Below, piece by piece: positions 35,713-47,676 of a stretch of 64,000 bases of DNA. A program made the translations under genes and the position numbers. A model generated the notes under the pieces. It was given only the letters and a program-made list of their open reading frames with translations. It searched no databases and was not told the DNA's origin. Origin of the DNA: Apostichopus japonicus. Lineage: Eukaryota; Echinodermata; Holothuroidea; Aspidochirotida; Stichopodidae. The DNA is taken from contig NC_092573.1 of assembly GCF_037975245.1 (NCBI RefSeq), forward strand, positions 7,364,501 through 7,428,500, given 5' to 3'. Positions within the stretch are counted from its first letter, which is position 1, and each line of letters opens with the position of its first letter.

Positions 35713-36980
35713 GGGAGATCGACTTATACCGATTTAAATCGACATATACCAGTTTCCTTCGACTTATACCAGTTTAAATCGACATATACCAGTTTAAATC
35801 GATGATATGTAAAATAAATCGATGATATGTCCATTTAAATCGACATCTACCAGTTTAAATCGATGATATGTCGAATTAAATCGGTAGAAGTCAATTTCCG
35901 TGGACTTATACCAGTTTCTAGCATCTCAAATTGACATATACCTATTTAAGTCGACATATCATCGATTTAGCTCATTAACATATTCCAAATTCCGATTTCG
36001 GTGATGATTGACATGTGAAGATACATCACGTGTAGTCACCTGACAAGGCGCGCGAATAATTGAAAATAAACACGAGCACAGTGAAATGCATGATTTGAGC
36101 TTGAATGCTGTAATTGTTAATCCCCTGGGTATATATTTAAGCTACAGTGAAACGTAACCTTACAGTAGGCCTCACTGCAGAACAATATCATCTTTGTTTA
36201 TGGTGTAACTGGAATAGGTAATTGCATCTGTGTACGTGACTGTAGGCCTATTCAGTTGCATGTGTATTCCTATACTATATAGCTCCACGTGTTTGAGTAG
36301 ACAAGCCCAGTTTGCATTGAGATAATTGCACGTCATTGACATATCAGTTTTTCAGCCTTATTATTACACCGAAATCTTTTTGCAAGTAATTCTCCATAAT
36401 TACTATTGACATAATCATGATGAACACCCTTGCTAGCTTCGTAATTTTGGAACTATTTAATTATTCGCCCGCCTTGTCAGGTGATTGCACGTGATGTATC
36501 TTCACATGTCAATCATCACCGAAATCGGGATTTGGAATATGTTAATGAGCTAATTATAAATCGATGATATGTCGATTTAAATAGGTATATGTCAATTTGA
36601 GATGCTAGAAACTGGTATAAGTCCACGGAAATTGACTTCTACCGATTTAATTCGACATATCATCGATTTAAACTGGTAGATGTCGATTTAAATGGACATA
36701 TCATCGATTTATTTTATATATCATCGATTTAAACTGGTATATGTCGATTTAAACTGGTATAAGTCGAATTAAACTGGTATATGTCGATATAAATTGACAT
36801 ATACCAGTTTCATTCTACATATCATCGATTTAAATCGACATATACCAGTTTAATTCGACATATCATCGATTTAAATTGACATATACCGATTTATTTTACT
36901 TATCATTGATTTAAATTCGTATATGTCCAATTAAATCGATGATATTTCGAATGAAACTGGTATATGTCGATTTAAATCGG
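35713..36980. repeat. Long inverted repeat made of short CGACATATACCAGTTTAAAT-type words
   Basis: The arm at about 35713-36055 is repeated inverted at about 36470-36810, with about 410 bases of single-copy DNA between them. The outer part of each arm is an array of words such as GACATATACCAGTTTAAATC and ATCGATGATATGTCGA. The inner part is single-copy-like (TGACATGTGAAGATACATCACG) and nearly perfectly inverted. The array runs on to 36980, where another element interrupts it. A transcript or single strand would form a hairpin of over 300 bp. Confidence 0.9.
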
Positions 36981-36986
36981 TAGAAG

Positions 36987-37621
36987 GGGACAAACTAAAA
37001 CGAATGACAGCGAATGACCGAATGACAATTGACTTTGTACAGGGTTAATTATCATTTGCGAATGACAGCGAATGAAGGCGAATGACAACGAATGACACCG
37101 AATGACAACGAAGGACAGTATTGAGAAGAGATAGAATGATTAACGGAGTGGAGTAAATGCGGTTATTGGTTTTCTGCGCAAAAATGATTTGAGGAAAATC
37201 GCATATAACGTGGTTGCAGGGTTTTGGTGTAATTTACGGATAGAAACCACAGGGAAAGTTTTTGTGTGAGAATGCGCTTGAGTGCTGTGCTTTTTACCTC
37301 TGTAGATTTATATAGAAAGATAACTGAAGCCGTTTCAGGATTATAGTATTGTTAGTTTCTAACAATTAATATCGGAAAAATGACGTTAAATTTTCTTTTT
37401 AAAATTAGACTTACAATTTCGCTTACTATAAGGTGCGTTTTTATCTTGTCCGTACTTTACTAGATGTAGATACCCGCGAAGTCTGAACTGTGATATCCGG
37501 TTGAAGCAAATGTCTGTGCTGTCATTACTGTCATTCGTTTTAGTCAACGCACTTTTTTAGTGTGTACAACATATTGTCATTCGTTATGTGTAACGCAATT
37601 GTCATTCGTTTTAGTAACACC
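36987..37621. mobile_element. 635-bp nested TIR element with 9-bp target duplication
   Basis: Flanks are CGGTAGAAG on both sides (36978-36986 and 37622-37630). Inner ends are inverted: ACTAAAACGAATGACA near the left and its complement near the right, the first few bases differing. GAATGACA-type words recur as short repeats at both ends. A 9-bp duplication is typical of Mutator-like elements, but 8 bp (hAT) cannot be excluded. No ORF is seen. Confidence 0.85.
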
Positions 37622-37660
37622 CGGTAGAAGTCAATTTCAGCTGCTGGAAACTGGTATAAT

Positions 37661-40600
37661 AGGCCATCAGCTGAAGCTCAAAATGTGGCTGTAAAATCAG
37701 TTTCGTTCCAGCAACACCGGGTCTAGATTTTTAATGCATTTTGGGGTAGTTTAATGCATCACAAACATTATATCAAAAGTTCTCCAAAAAATTTCCTGCA
37801 GTATTTTTGTAAGAAACCCTTGAAATTGGGTATGTTATGTAGACATTACGTGCTACGATGCTATGTATTAGGAACACATGTGCTAACGTTAGATTTGGTA
37901 CAGTGGTGCATACATACCACTCTTTTCTTGTTAAATTACGACTGATATATTTTTTTTGTATAATAGTTGGGTCAGGGTTACAAGAATGGTGGAAGAGGAT
38001 TCTGGTCTAAAGGTCAGTGAGGGTTGTTTTCAGGCATTACAAGTTGTGCCCCCCCCCTCCATTTTCGCCAAAATGGTAAAAAATCACATTTTCAACTTTG
38101 AAATATGAAATACAATTTTTGCACATTATAACTTAAGGGTTTTAATTATAAAAATGTACCACTTTTAATAAACTCAGATATAATGCTTTGTAATAAATCA
38201 AATATTTTTAGATTTTCCCCCTATGTTATGAATGCATTTCGTCTGTGCATGTATGCGTAAATATACACATATAATGAAAAGTTCCTCTCCATAATTGTTA
38301 CACTCCCCATCCAAACTGTTTTACAAATGCAACCCCCTCCCCCTCTACTTTACATGTAGCTAAATCCCTAGTTACAATGAGATGTACCAATGCCCCAAGA
38401 CCAGTGAGCTATTTCTTTTGTATAAATCAATATATAAGTTGGCACACTAAGACGTCATGGCATATCGTAGATGTGAAATAAAGTTATAGTCGGTATTTAT
38501 CCTTTACCTTAGTACTCTTTCTACAATCTCCTGCAAAACTAGGTACTTTCTCCTTGTTATTGAAACGACATGTTTATAATTCGTATTCCTGCAAAAAGAG
38601 TTGTCAAGGGAGTTAACACATAAAAGAAAAGATCGACAAGGTTTCGAATGGTATTTTGAATAATAATAGTTCTATATTCTACAAATAATATGAATAATAA
38701 AGGTGAATGGTACAAATAAGTGAATAACGAAGACAGTTAACTTAAGCCCCAGATATAAAGAAATAATGTATCTATTAAGACTGGGTCGATACACTCAATG
38801 GTGTAGTAGAGCTGGCCCTTTGCAATGATTCAAGATACAGGTTCTTCATCAAAAGGCGCGGCGCGGAATTAATAAGTGATTAAAAGCTCATCCATGGACA
38901 GTTGTACTAGTCTTAACAGTATCCACTTCAATTCACTGCATGGAAGTCAGATATGGTATGGAAAAGGGAAAGTCTATTCCATAGTTGAGGTGAAGATAAT
39001 TAGATGAAATAAAAGTCACTAAAGACTTGAACATCCTTCAGTCAAAACTTGAACAGATGCACAGAACATATTAACAATATGAATAAAACAGGTAACGAAA
39101 TGTTACGGCAAACAATAAAGAACCATGATATTGGAACAGGGTCAGGGGCGATGGTTCCCCAACAACAGTATATAAACCTTTGACTGGTTTCAGGACGCGG
39201 TATTTGCGTCATCGTCATCAGTAAATGTAGTTGTGAATATGCAAGAGGTAAAGCATGCCCATAACACCATCCTCCCCCCTCCCATCCCCTCTAAAAAAAA
39301 AGTGTGATTTGAAGAAAATGTGGATATTTATCAAAGGTGTCTGGTAGGTAGGGTAATCTACGTAAAACTACTAATAGCTAAAATGAATATATGAATAAGA
39401 TCATGTTTACTGGTTCCTTTAAACTCTGGGGAACAAAATAATGACAACATGACTTTGAAAAAGTTAACCCTCTTCACAAACTTCAAACTTGATTAAAATT
39501 TCAGACTAAGATATCGAGATTTAACACCATCACAGTTCATCCTCCAAATCATCTTCCCCTGCATCAACAATCTCAACATCTTCTTGGAAGTTACTGCAAT
39601 TTCTATATTTACATAGGTCTGTACACGGTAGTTGTGCATTCATTCAGGAACATCTTCCTTTAAGACATTTGCCGACTCTACAGCTACTGCTGACACACTG
39701 AAGCAAAACATCTGGGTCAGGTGGCTTCGTCATCCAAGTGATTATAAGGTCATCATTTTCAAGTTTACATCCATGTCCCTCTGGTGAGAGTGCATCAATC
39801 CTTGGCTGCAATGCCCTACTGTGAATAGCAGCCTGGTTGGTGCAGCGCTTAACATGCTGGATCAGAGCATCTTTTGTTGGTGGTAAACTCTGCTCTGAGG
39901 AGGAGATGAACAGAACACCTTGTACCATGAAATTGGATATTTTTGAGTCTCACATTTTATGATGGGGTACCAATATAATTACAATTCAGCTAGAAATATG
40001 TTGCAAATTTCTTTAATAATTTCAATGGAAAGATTAACCTGATATTGCATCTCAAAGTGTTAAGAGAATTTTTTAATTTTCCTTGGGGGAGGACCCCCAT
40101 ATTCCAAAAGTCCTAGATCCACCCCTGAACACTCAATGAACCACACATTGAAGAGAGTACTTTACCTTTCAAGATCTGTATGTCTTCCTTGTCAAGAATT
40201 GTATCTAGTTTCTTCAACATAGAGAGTGGTACCTCACTTCAATGGCAACACGGTCTTTTCCTCTAATATTCATAAAATCTGGGCTCATCTTTTTTCCGCT
40301 CTGCTGCTTGTCGAAGCAATACCTTAATAAAATGACATAAAAAAAGCAAATTGTTTTGCATTTTCTGTTGATCAAAATGTAAGTTTGAACAAATAAGAAC
40401 TAAGACAATTTTATTTATATACCATGTGATCTGCTCATCTTCTATGGACAAACAAAGACACATTCAAATTTTGCAAACCAGTGTCATGCAAAAAAGAATT
40501 AAAACAGGCTTTTTTTGACAGTACAGTATATTATCTCTTAATGTTATGGTTTAAATTATACAATGGTAGATTATATCTGTTACTAATAATAAAGGAGACA

Positions 40601-41783
40601 GATACTTGTTCATTTTGGTAAAGCTAGACAGGCTGACCATAAGACCTTGCAAACCTAACCTTATTGCACCTTTGTTACACTTATTTTTCTAACTAATATA
40701 ATATCTCTATCATTCAAATAAAGGGCCACAGTAAGAAAACTATGAAGCCTGTATTTAACACTTAGGCTAGTGCCCCAGATGGAGAATTTGATACAAATTT
40801 CCGTTCCTACCACCTTATAACAAAACAAATCAGATGACCATGCCACTAAGTAATTATATTATGTTCAGGTCCAACACTGTGCCCTTTGACTTGGATTCTA
40901 TCCCTTAAGAGCTACTGATCTTGCATTATGCAACTTCTCTTAACACTTCAACTATGCCACAGAAGTACAAGTAGAGTCGTGTAGTATGCTTAGGCTTACC
41001 TCCATCGAAAGTCTCTGCCTGCTGCAGCTTGTCCCGTTTGCAACGCCTAGTAATGTATTGTTTCTTTTCCCACATATAATAAATTGAACAGGCAATACAC
41101 CAGAGCTTCTGCTTGGTTTCCTCGATCTTTTCCGTCAATTCTTCGTTTAAAATCATATGGGGTCTCCTCTGGAACTGTCCGTTTTCTTGCAGCAATGTGC
41201 TTGCTATCAATGAACCGCCTGTAACACTTATCGTGGAACCCCATCATACTATGCTGTTGAACACACGCTTGATCGTAGTAGGCCATGGAGTAATCAGTAG
41301 TACGGCGATATCACCGTCTCCGCCGCTGAGATTAAGCCAATCTTTAGCGCAGGAAGTAACTTTATTCCATCGTTTATTCGTCAGTGCCTTGAATGCTTCA
41401 AATTTTACAGATTCAATGTGCACTGAGCACTGTAGATTTCCGTGTGTCGGAGACTGACTAGCGCCCGTGGGAGCCGCCATGTTTGTTATTTTCTACAAAG
41501 ATTGCACACAGAACTCATGGCTCATTGGACAATTCATATCACATGGTACAGATATCTCACTGGCGCACAACTTTTGAACGTAAAACGGCAGGTTTCTTAA
41601 CATACGCAATAAAAAATATAGTTCGATCTTTCGAGCGGAATTGCAAAAAAACTGCAGAAAAGTACATGGAGAACTTTTGGATCATTAATCTTAGTTAATT
41701 TATGTATTCAATGCTGTAGAGAAATTTTAGACCCGCAGTTGCTGGAACGAAACAAGCGAATTTCGACCTTCAGCTGATGGCCT
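37661..41783. mobile_element. 4.1-kb inner TIR element carrying a decayed orphan gene
   Basis: The left end (AGGCCATCAGCTGAAG at 37661) and the right end (CTTCAGCTGATGGCCT, ending 41783) are inverted, and similarity continues imperfectly for about 60 bases (GTTTCGTTCCAGCAAC and CGGGTCTA on both sides). The surrounding array word CTGGTATAAGTCGA is split here, with TATA on both sides, suggesting a 2- or 4-bp target duplication. The minus-strand gene relic at 39530-41480 fills the right half. The left part (37.7-39.5 kb) shows no ORF of note. Confidence 0.7.
39530..41480 (-). pseudogene. Decayed gene of an uncharacterised repetitive invertebrate family
   Basis: Segments on the minus strand resemble a family I know from many invertebrate genomes, without a named function. 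From the ATG at 41480: an N-terminal part with a Cys/His pattern, a block GFHDKCYRRFIDSKHIAARKR (about 41180-41240), then KQYITRRCKRDKLQQAETFDGG ending at a donor near 41002. A middle exon (about 40190-40330) carries GKDRVAIEVRYH, and a last exon (39530-39894) carries LPPTKDAL, SPEGHG and a Cys-rich tail. Breaks: a frame change near 41260, another in the middle exon near 40280, and TGA where a Cys is expected at about 39642. It lies inside matching terminal inverted repeats, so it may be the element's own gene. Not functional as it stands. Confidence 0.6.
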
Positions 41784-42030
41784 ATAAGTCGAAGGAAACT
41801 GGTATATGTAGATTTAAATCGGTATAAGTCGATCTCCCATGATTTGAGACTGATGGCCCGCCATAGACTCATACTGGGCCAAGAGACATTGGTTTCGATA
41901 AAACAATGGATAGTTTTATTCTGACGAACGATTAGCGAAATCTTTCACACAGTGAAAGATTATATATAGCTACTTACGACTTACGACTACGACTTGGATT
42001 ACGATATTCAACGACTCAACAACGATTACA

Positions 42031-42210
42031 TATTTTACAACGAATTTACGCTTGAACGGAAAACCTTTTCTGTTTTTTCCTATTTTTATTCCATATAAAA
42101 TCGGATATGTGTTGCCCCCGCTCCCGGGCGAATTATATTGTTTTTATGGATTAGGATTTCGAAATTGGGATTTGTGTTTGGATTTTTCATTGGAGCCTGT
42201 CTGTAGGGTT
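42031..42210 (+). repeat. Dispersed repeat, possible LTR fragment, copy 1
   Basis: It matches 57384-57562 in reverse, about 80-85% by eye, with shared blocks such as CGAATTTACGCTTGAACGGAAA, GGGCGAATTATATTGTTTTTATGGATTA and GGAGCCTGTCTGTAGGGT. Downstream, GGCGACCTAGCGC (about 42223) resembles the primer-binding region that follows some retrotransposon LTRs, but no coding region follows. The class is a guess. Confidence 0.55.
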
Positions 42211-44039
42211 CGTACGAGACGGCGACCTAGCGCAAAAAGGACTACAGTATAGTGTTTGAGGTGAGTGACGTACTTTTATATTTCATTATATAATTTACCG
42301 CCTAATAACCATAACGTCCAAAACTTCTGTTCAGTTTCTTTGTTTATTTGTATTGTTTTCCTGAAAAATTGGCATATTTTCACACCAACAATTGCAAAGG
42401 AATTAAATTCTAATGTCTGGAAGAATCTATCTATGAAGCAAATCATGATTGGTGATGGAAATGCCCGCAATCTCTATTCTATAGTTTGTTTATTTTTCAA
42501 ATGGTTGCGATGGACTCAGTTGAAGAGAAATGTTTCATGATTCTTACATTGTTGCTCTATTGGCATTCTATAAGACCCCGATCGCCGTACAAAGTATGTA
42601 GGCTAGGCCTACTGCGCGAAAAGTGTTAGCTCAGTACAATGATCACGGGCTAAATGAAGTGGATATACACTGGTGGAAGAACTAAATTCTGTAATTATGA
42701 CTGCGCTGTAAGTTGCAGTTTCCACCGATGCGATAATTATATTAACGTAAACATTCAGCGAGCGCGAATATAGGTAAGTAACTATGAGTATGACATACAT
42801 CCATAAAGCAGGATATCCTGCTGTATGCATACTGTACATGATACAGCTTAGGCTACTGTGATTTAGTGCTAACCTTCACTCAGCTATGTGAATTCATCGA
42901 TGGCTTGACCAGATTCTGCCTGAAATAAAAACAATAATGACTAGCCTATAAGCATTTCCCTAACTTAGCGCAATTGTTGCAATTTTAACCATTTTCTTAA
43001 AGCTTTTAATGATATAATTGGGATTGAAAAATGAGTTAGGATTGCCCAACAACATTGCTTTCTTTCTATGTTAGGATATGCCTAACATCACTAGCCTAGG
43101 CTATATCAAATTCATAAGGTTCCAAAACTTGTTAAATTGCACATTGTTACGTTTGTTAGAGACATTGCCACCTGGGCCTCAACTAGTCTAACACATGTGA
43201 TGTTGCTTGCATACTGTACATGTTAATTTTTACGTGTGCTCCATTGTTAGATTTTAAAAAAAATTGTGGGAAGTTTGTAGAACTAGGCCTAGCTGGTTTC
43301 GTAGGAAATTAGTATGATCCTTTTCATATCCCCATGTTCTCTTGGACAAGAGTATGCAACGTTTCCTGGAATTGCATTTCCTCCTTTTTAACATTGAATT
43401 TATGTATCTTTAAATGTACAGTATGCCATATGCCATTTTTGTTGTCAATTTGTAATATTGGTCCTATATTAAACATAGCCACAGAAAGAGCTGCAAACCA
43501 ACTGCATTGCAGTCTCTGTAATATATGTAAATGAAATGTATTCTACTAAGGTATACATGAGAGCTTTGTAAAGTATCCTCTGCCAACTGTCATAACATTT
43601 ATAGTGGGAGGATAATAACAAAATATGTGATGGCGCTACATCACTATTCTACAACGTTGATGTAATATGAGAAATATTAAAGTAATATTTGTTAATGTCT
43701 AAGGAGTGAAACGAAAACAGCTCTTTCAGTATATCTACAGACATGCAGAAAGAGAGGAAAGCAATATTTCAAATGGTTACCCAAGGTATGAAGTTTTTCT
43801 CCTATAGGGTCCTTTGATGGGGACTTGAGTGTCCCTCCTGATCGTTTTTTTCTACTAAACTAAACTAAGTTAATTTTAGAGGGCATGAAGACAATTAACC
43901 TGGGAAGTTGGGAAGCATGGTTCTTGTTATGTAATGGGACAAATGGCACAAACCACAACATATTAAACAAGTGATTTATGTGATAAATAATAGACCTTTT
44001 CAATCAATGTTAATTGTGATTGTCTCTCAAATCTCAGAA
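42211..44039. other. Region upstream of KXD1
   Basis: The KXD1 ATG exon starts at a splice acceptor (44037), so a non-coding first exon and the promoter should lie here, but I could not place them. Sequence is AT-rich with short ORFs only. Confidence 0.45.
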
Positions 44040-45795
44040 ATGATGTCTAAAACCAGTCCAATGGCTTCCGATGCCTTTCTTGGCTCATTGACTTCCATGA
44101 CGAATGATGAGGACATGCAAGGCATCTTAGATGCCCAGAACCACATGCTTGGCAGGTTTGAAAAAACAAATGAGATGCTGTCTAATTTCAACAGTTTGTC
44201 CAGCCAAAGATACAATAATGTGCATCAGCAATTTACCGGCCACACGCAGTTACTACTTGATATGAAGGGAGATCTCGATGCAATCTTTAGACGACTAAGG
44301 TTAGTAATAGTACATTTGATTTAAGATCCCTAGGACTAAAAGCTTTTAATGACACATAACGCTTGTTTATTTCTGTGGTCAAGTGTAGCTGTTGGTGTTA
44401 CTGATTGAAATGCATCTTAAGTCAATGATAGTGTAACAAGTACATTGAACTGCATTTCATTAGATGTTTTCCATGGATAAATAGCATGTGGCAGTATTAA
44501 ATTCCAACAGAAGAACTTTCTGATTAATTGCCAAAAGCAAAAGGAATCTATGTGATTGTGTGTTACACCTTGCTTTCAATAATAAAGATAACTCAAACAC
44601 TACACATATAGACATCTTGATGAGTACAAGAACCCTATTGTATATTATGTGGAGATCAAGTCATTTGAAGTTTACAGACATATGAAGAATGATACTGGAA
44701 GTAGAAAACTCAGTTGTTCTGATAGTAATATTGTCATTTTAATATTATCCACATTATCTTTGTTTCAATATATGGAATTCTGTTTTCTAAATATGGTTTG
44801 ATACTGACTGTTTTCTTTTGTTTAATTACAGAAATTTGAAAGGTAAACTAGCAAGAGATTACCCAAGGGCCTTTTCTGGTGAGACTTTCATCCTTTGAAT
44901 GTTTTCTGGTTTATTACCAACGAGTTGCAACAATAAGTAGTATATGGTGCAAACTGATTATGTAAGAAAGCATGACTTTGCAGGAACTCTTGATGTTTTG
45001 CAAACTTCCAAGGCAGCACCTTTACTTGTAGAAACAATATTGTATTGTAATGCTTTACTAAAATAACAAAACTAACATGTTTTGTTGTAATGTTTTGTTA
45101 TTTATTGACTTTTCATAGCATACGTTGCTACTACTTTTCAGCAATCTGTGTATTTAGCATAAAAAGTTTGATGAAGTGAACATACTAACAGCTACTTGTG
45201 TGCAATATAAGCAGAGGCGATCTCCATTTACACAAAGCATAGTCTCACTGTGAGTGGAAAACAAGTGGTTGCTGAGAAAGAACATTAGATTTGTTTTAAT
45301 GGAAGTTCATATAGTTCCTTTTCACTATTTAGAATACAAAATGAAAGCTTTACAACAGTATTGAAGGTAGATATTTGTCAGTTGTTTTTCAGCCACTTTG
45401 GCAGTAGTACACCGCTGTTAATTAAGGATAAACCGACTTGTAACCTTTGTTCAATATTGAAAGAGGAAAGCTATAAAAGTTTACTTGGATACAATGTAGC
45501 TGAATTTTGCAAATCCTTTTTCTTCCATAAATTTGTTTTGTTGATTTTCCCAGCTGCAATAGAAGATGAAAAGAAACCTGATCTTGGAGAAGGTGACCAT
45601 GACAACAAGGGAGCTTTACAGACAAACCAAGTAAGAACAATTGATGGAGATGTCGAAGAGAAAGAAGAACCAGATGGTGCAAGAGAACATAATGACCAAA
45701 TGGATGAAAAAGGAGAGCTTAGTTCAACTTCTAATAATTCAACCAATGGTGCTAAAGTAACAAACAGTGAACCGCCTGTTTACTTAGTCGACTGA
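44040..45795 (+). CDS. KXD1: KxDL motif-containing protein 1 (BORC subunit), complete, 182 aa
   Basis: KXD1 is a subunit of BORC, the complex that recruits ARL8 to lysosomes and drives their movement to the cell edge. Coding exons: 44040-44299, 44832-44878, 45554-45795 (stop TGA); phases 2 and 1 fit and introns are GT-AG. The protein begins MMSKTSPMASDAF and contains HMLGRFEKTNEMLSNFN and the name-giving KxDL motif in MKGDLDAIFRRLR, followed by NLKGKLARDYPRAF, each very close to human KXD1. The last exon encodes an acidic, low-complexity tail. Human KXD1 is 176 aa in my memory, so the length agrees. Two ATGs are adjacent; the first was taken. Confidence 0.95.
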
Positions 45796-45818
45796 AGATT
45801 TTGTCCTGTTAATGTTTC

Positions 45819-45824
45819 AATAAA
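45819..45824 (+). terminator. KXD1: Likely KXD1 polyadenylation signal
   Basis: AATAAA starts 24 bases after the KXD1 stop codon. A further AATAAA occurs near 46086, so a longer 3' UTR is possible. Confidence 0.45.
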
Positions 45825-47676
45825 GGCACTGACGGTAGTCCGATGATTTATGACCAAGTTTGGAACATTTACATTCAAGAACAAAAGAGACCAAGTGAGC
45901 ACAAGCTGAAACTTAAAAAGGTACAAAGTCTGTGAACATGTTGTGTTTTAACCTCTCTGCAGCAGAGAAGCTGGATACCATATTTACATGCTAAGCAACT
46001 GTGTGTTGCTATTACTAAAGGATAAAGGGGTAAAACAACCTCTGGTCAGAAATATGTATATGCTGTGATATTTATTAGAAACAGCAATAAATTAAAAAGG
46101 TGCAATATGTAAAATACTATTTTGTAGTTCTGGAAACTGATCTATCATTCAACCTGTGTTCTGCAGATTCTCATACTCTTGCAGATATTGGCTACTAAGT
46201 TGTCTACTAAAATGAAGGTGTAAGTGTCCATGTTTGAATGAATTAATAGTGTAGGTTAAGCAGTGTGTTGTTAATTTATTCAAGTGAGAGAGGCTTGAAG
46301 TTGGCAGTGTTAATCTTCTCTAAAGGCAGAGGCGACACTTGAGGTTTGTATTGGATAATCAAATTTTTTTCTATTCTCCTGTGGAGAGTTATGAAGAATT
46401 ATGGCAGCATCTGAAAACTTGCGTCTGCGAAAGTTTCCATTACCTCGCATCAACATTGGGGAATGTTGTACTTTTTGTTTCATCATTGTGCAAAAAACCT
46501 GTGCAAATTGTTAATGTCACTCTCTGCATTTGGTTGCCATCTTTCAATAATGTTATTGAAATATGCTTGTGTTCATCAAACTAAGACCCTTTCCAAATCT
46601 CAGTTGCTTTCAGCTTTTCACTAGATAAGCACTATGGAGTGATCAAACATGATTCTATTCTGTTCTCCACATTCATTACTGGGAAAATGCATGTGAATGA
46701 CATTGGTATTGGGTTTTATAATAAATTTATTAGAATTGATCAAAACCAATCCAAATAGCATCTTTAAGAATGCCATTGTAGAAAAAGTACTGTAATTTAT
46801 GATAAATTTATTCCTTACTGTTGGAAGATGTGATATAAAAAAATGATTATCTTATCAGTAGTATTTTATACCTGACCAAAGGTCAAGTGCTTACTATTCA
46901 TAATTTGTAGTTGAACTGTATCATTTTCCTAAATTACACTAATTATTAAGCAAGCTAATGTACACCTTACCATTTTTGTAGTTTGATCAGTTTTAGGACT
47001 GGGACTATTTTGATAAGAATAAAAGACATGAATGTAAAGGGTGGGTATTTTATCTTTTTAAGAGGCGTTCATTTTCAAGAAAATACATGATATATTATTT
47101 GTTTTGTTTCCTGTGAAGCCCAGTCTAAGATGTATATAATATGTATGCAATATGGAGCAAACACAGTGCGATATCGTAACTTCTATTATAACTGGGATAA
47201 AAGTTACCAATTAAAGAGTGAAAGAAAAATTTCTTTGAGTTCTGGAGAAAGATGAGAAAAATAAATCGGGGATGGAGATGTGTTTCTCATATTTTTGTAT
47301 ATTTTTTATTCAGAGTATAGAACTGCAAGAAGGTATAGGAAGAGCAACTTTGAACAGTAAGACGAAAATTTGTTTTAAATTCAAAAGTGAAATAATAACA
47401 CATGAAGGCAACATGAAAAGAACACTAATAATTTGTTTGGATATGTACATCGTTACTTGATGAAGATACCACACTGAAAGCAAAATTTGGCAGCATTAAA
47501 AACAAAATGAAGAACTTCTTCAATATAAGGAATAATTTTGACTATATCAGTATGCTAAACCTTGTGCAATCTTGATTAGTCAAGCTCATGTATGGCCTAC
47601 TGGTAGCATTGTCACATTGATTGGACATGGCAACATGGATTTCTTTCTTACATGCAGGTCTTGCATTTTAAGTACT
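45825..47676. other. Region between KXD1 and the zinc-finger ORF, no gene seen
   Basis: AT-rich, no tandem repeat or TIR element recognised, only short ORFs without family resemblance. It may include the KXD1 3' UTR and the 3' UTR of the minus-strand zinc-finger gene. Confidence 0.5.

Larger units (their letters stand above)
35686..41865. mobile_element. 6.2-kb composite TIR element with nested insertions
   Basis: The ends are inverted copies of each other for about 80 bases: 35686 onwards (TATGGCGAGCCATCAGTCTC...) and the complement of 41865 backwards (TATGGCGGGCCATCAGTCTC...). GACTCA flanks both sides (35680-35685 and 41866-41871); the match extends to 8 bases if the terminal TA belongs to the target. 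Inside are a long fold-back array (35713-36980), a second TIR element (36987-37621) and a third (37661-41783) that carries a decayed minus-strand gene. I do not recognise the superfamily of the outer ends. Confidence 0.8.

Noticed and set aside
44971-45560. KXD1 tail starting within the longer 144-codon ORF at 45361
   Set aside because: The residues before 45554 lie upstream of a good splice acceptor and are intronic; the join from 44878 keeps phase.
45422-45746. Two minus-strand ORFs of 86 and 91 codons
   Set aside because: Antisense shadows of the last KXD1 exon.
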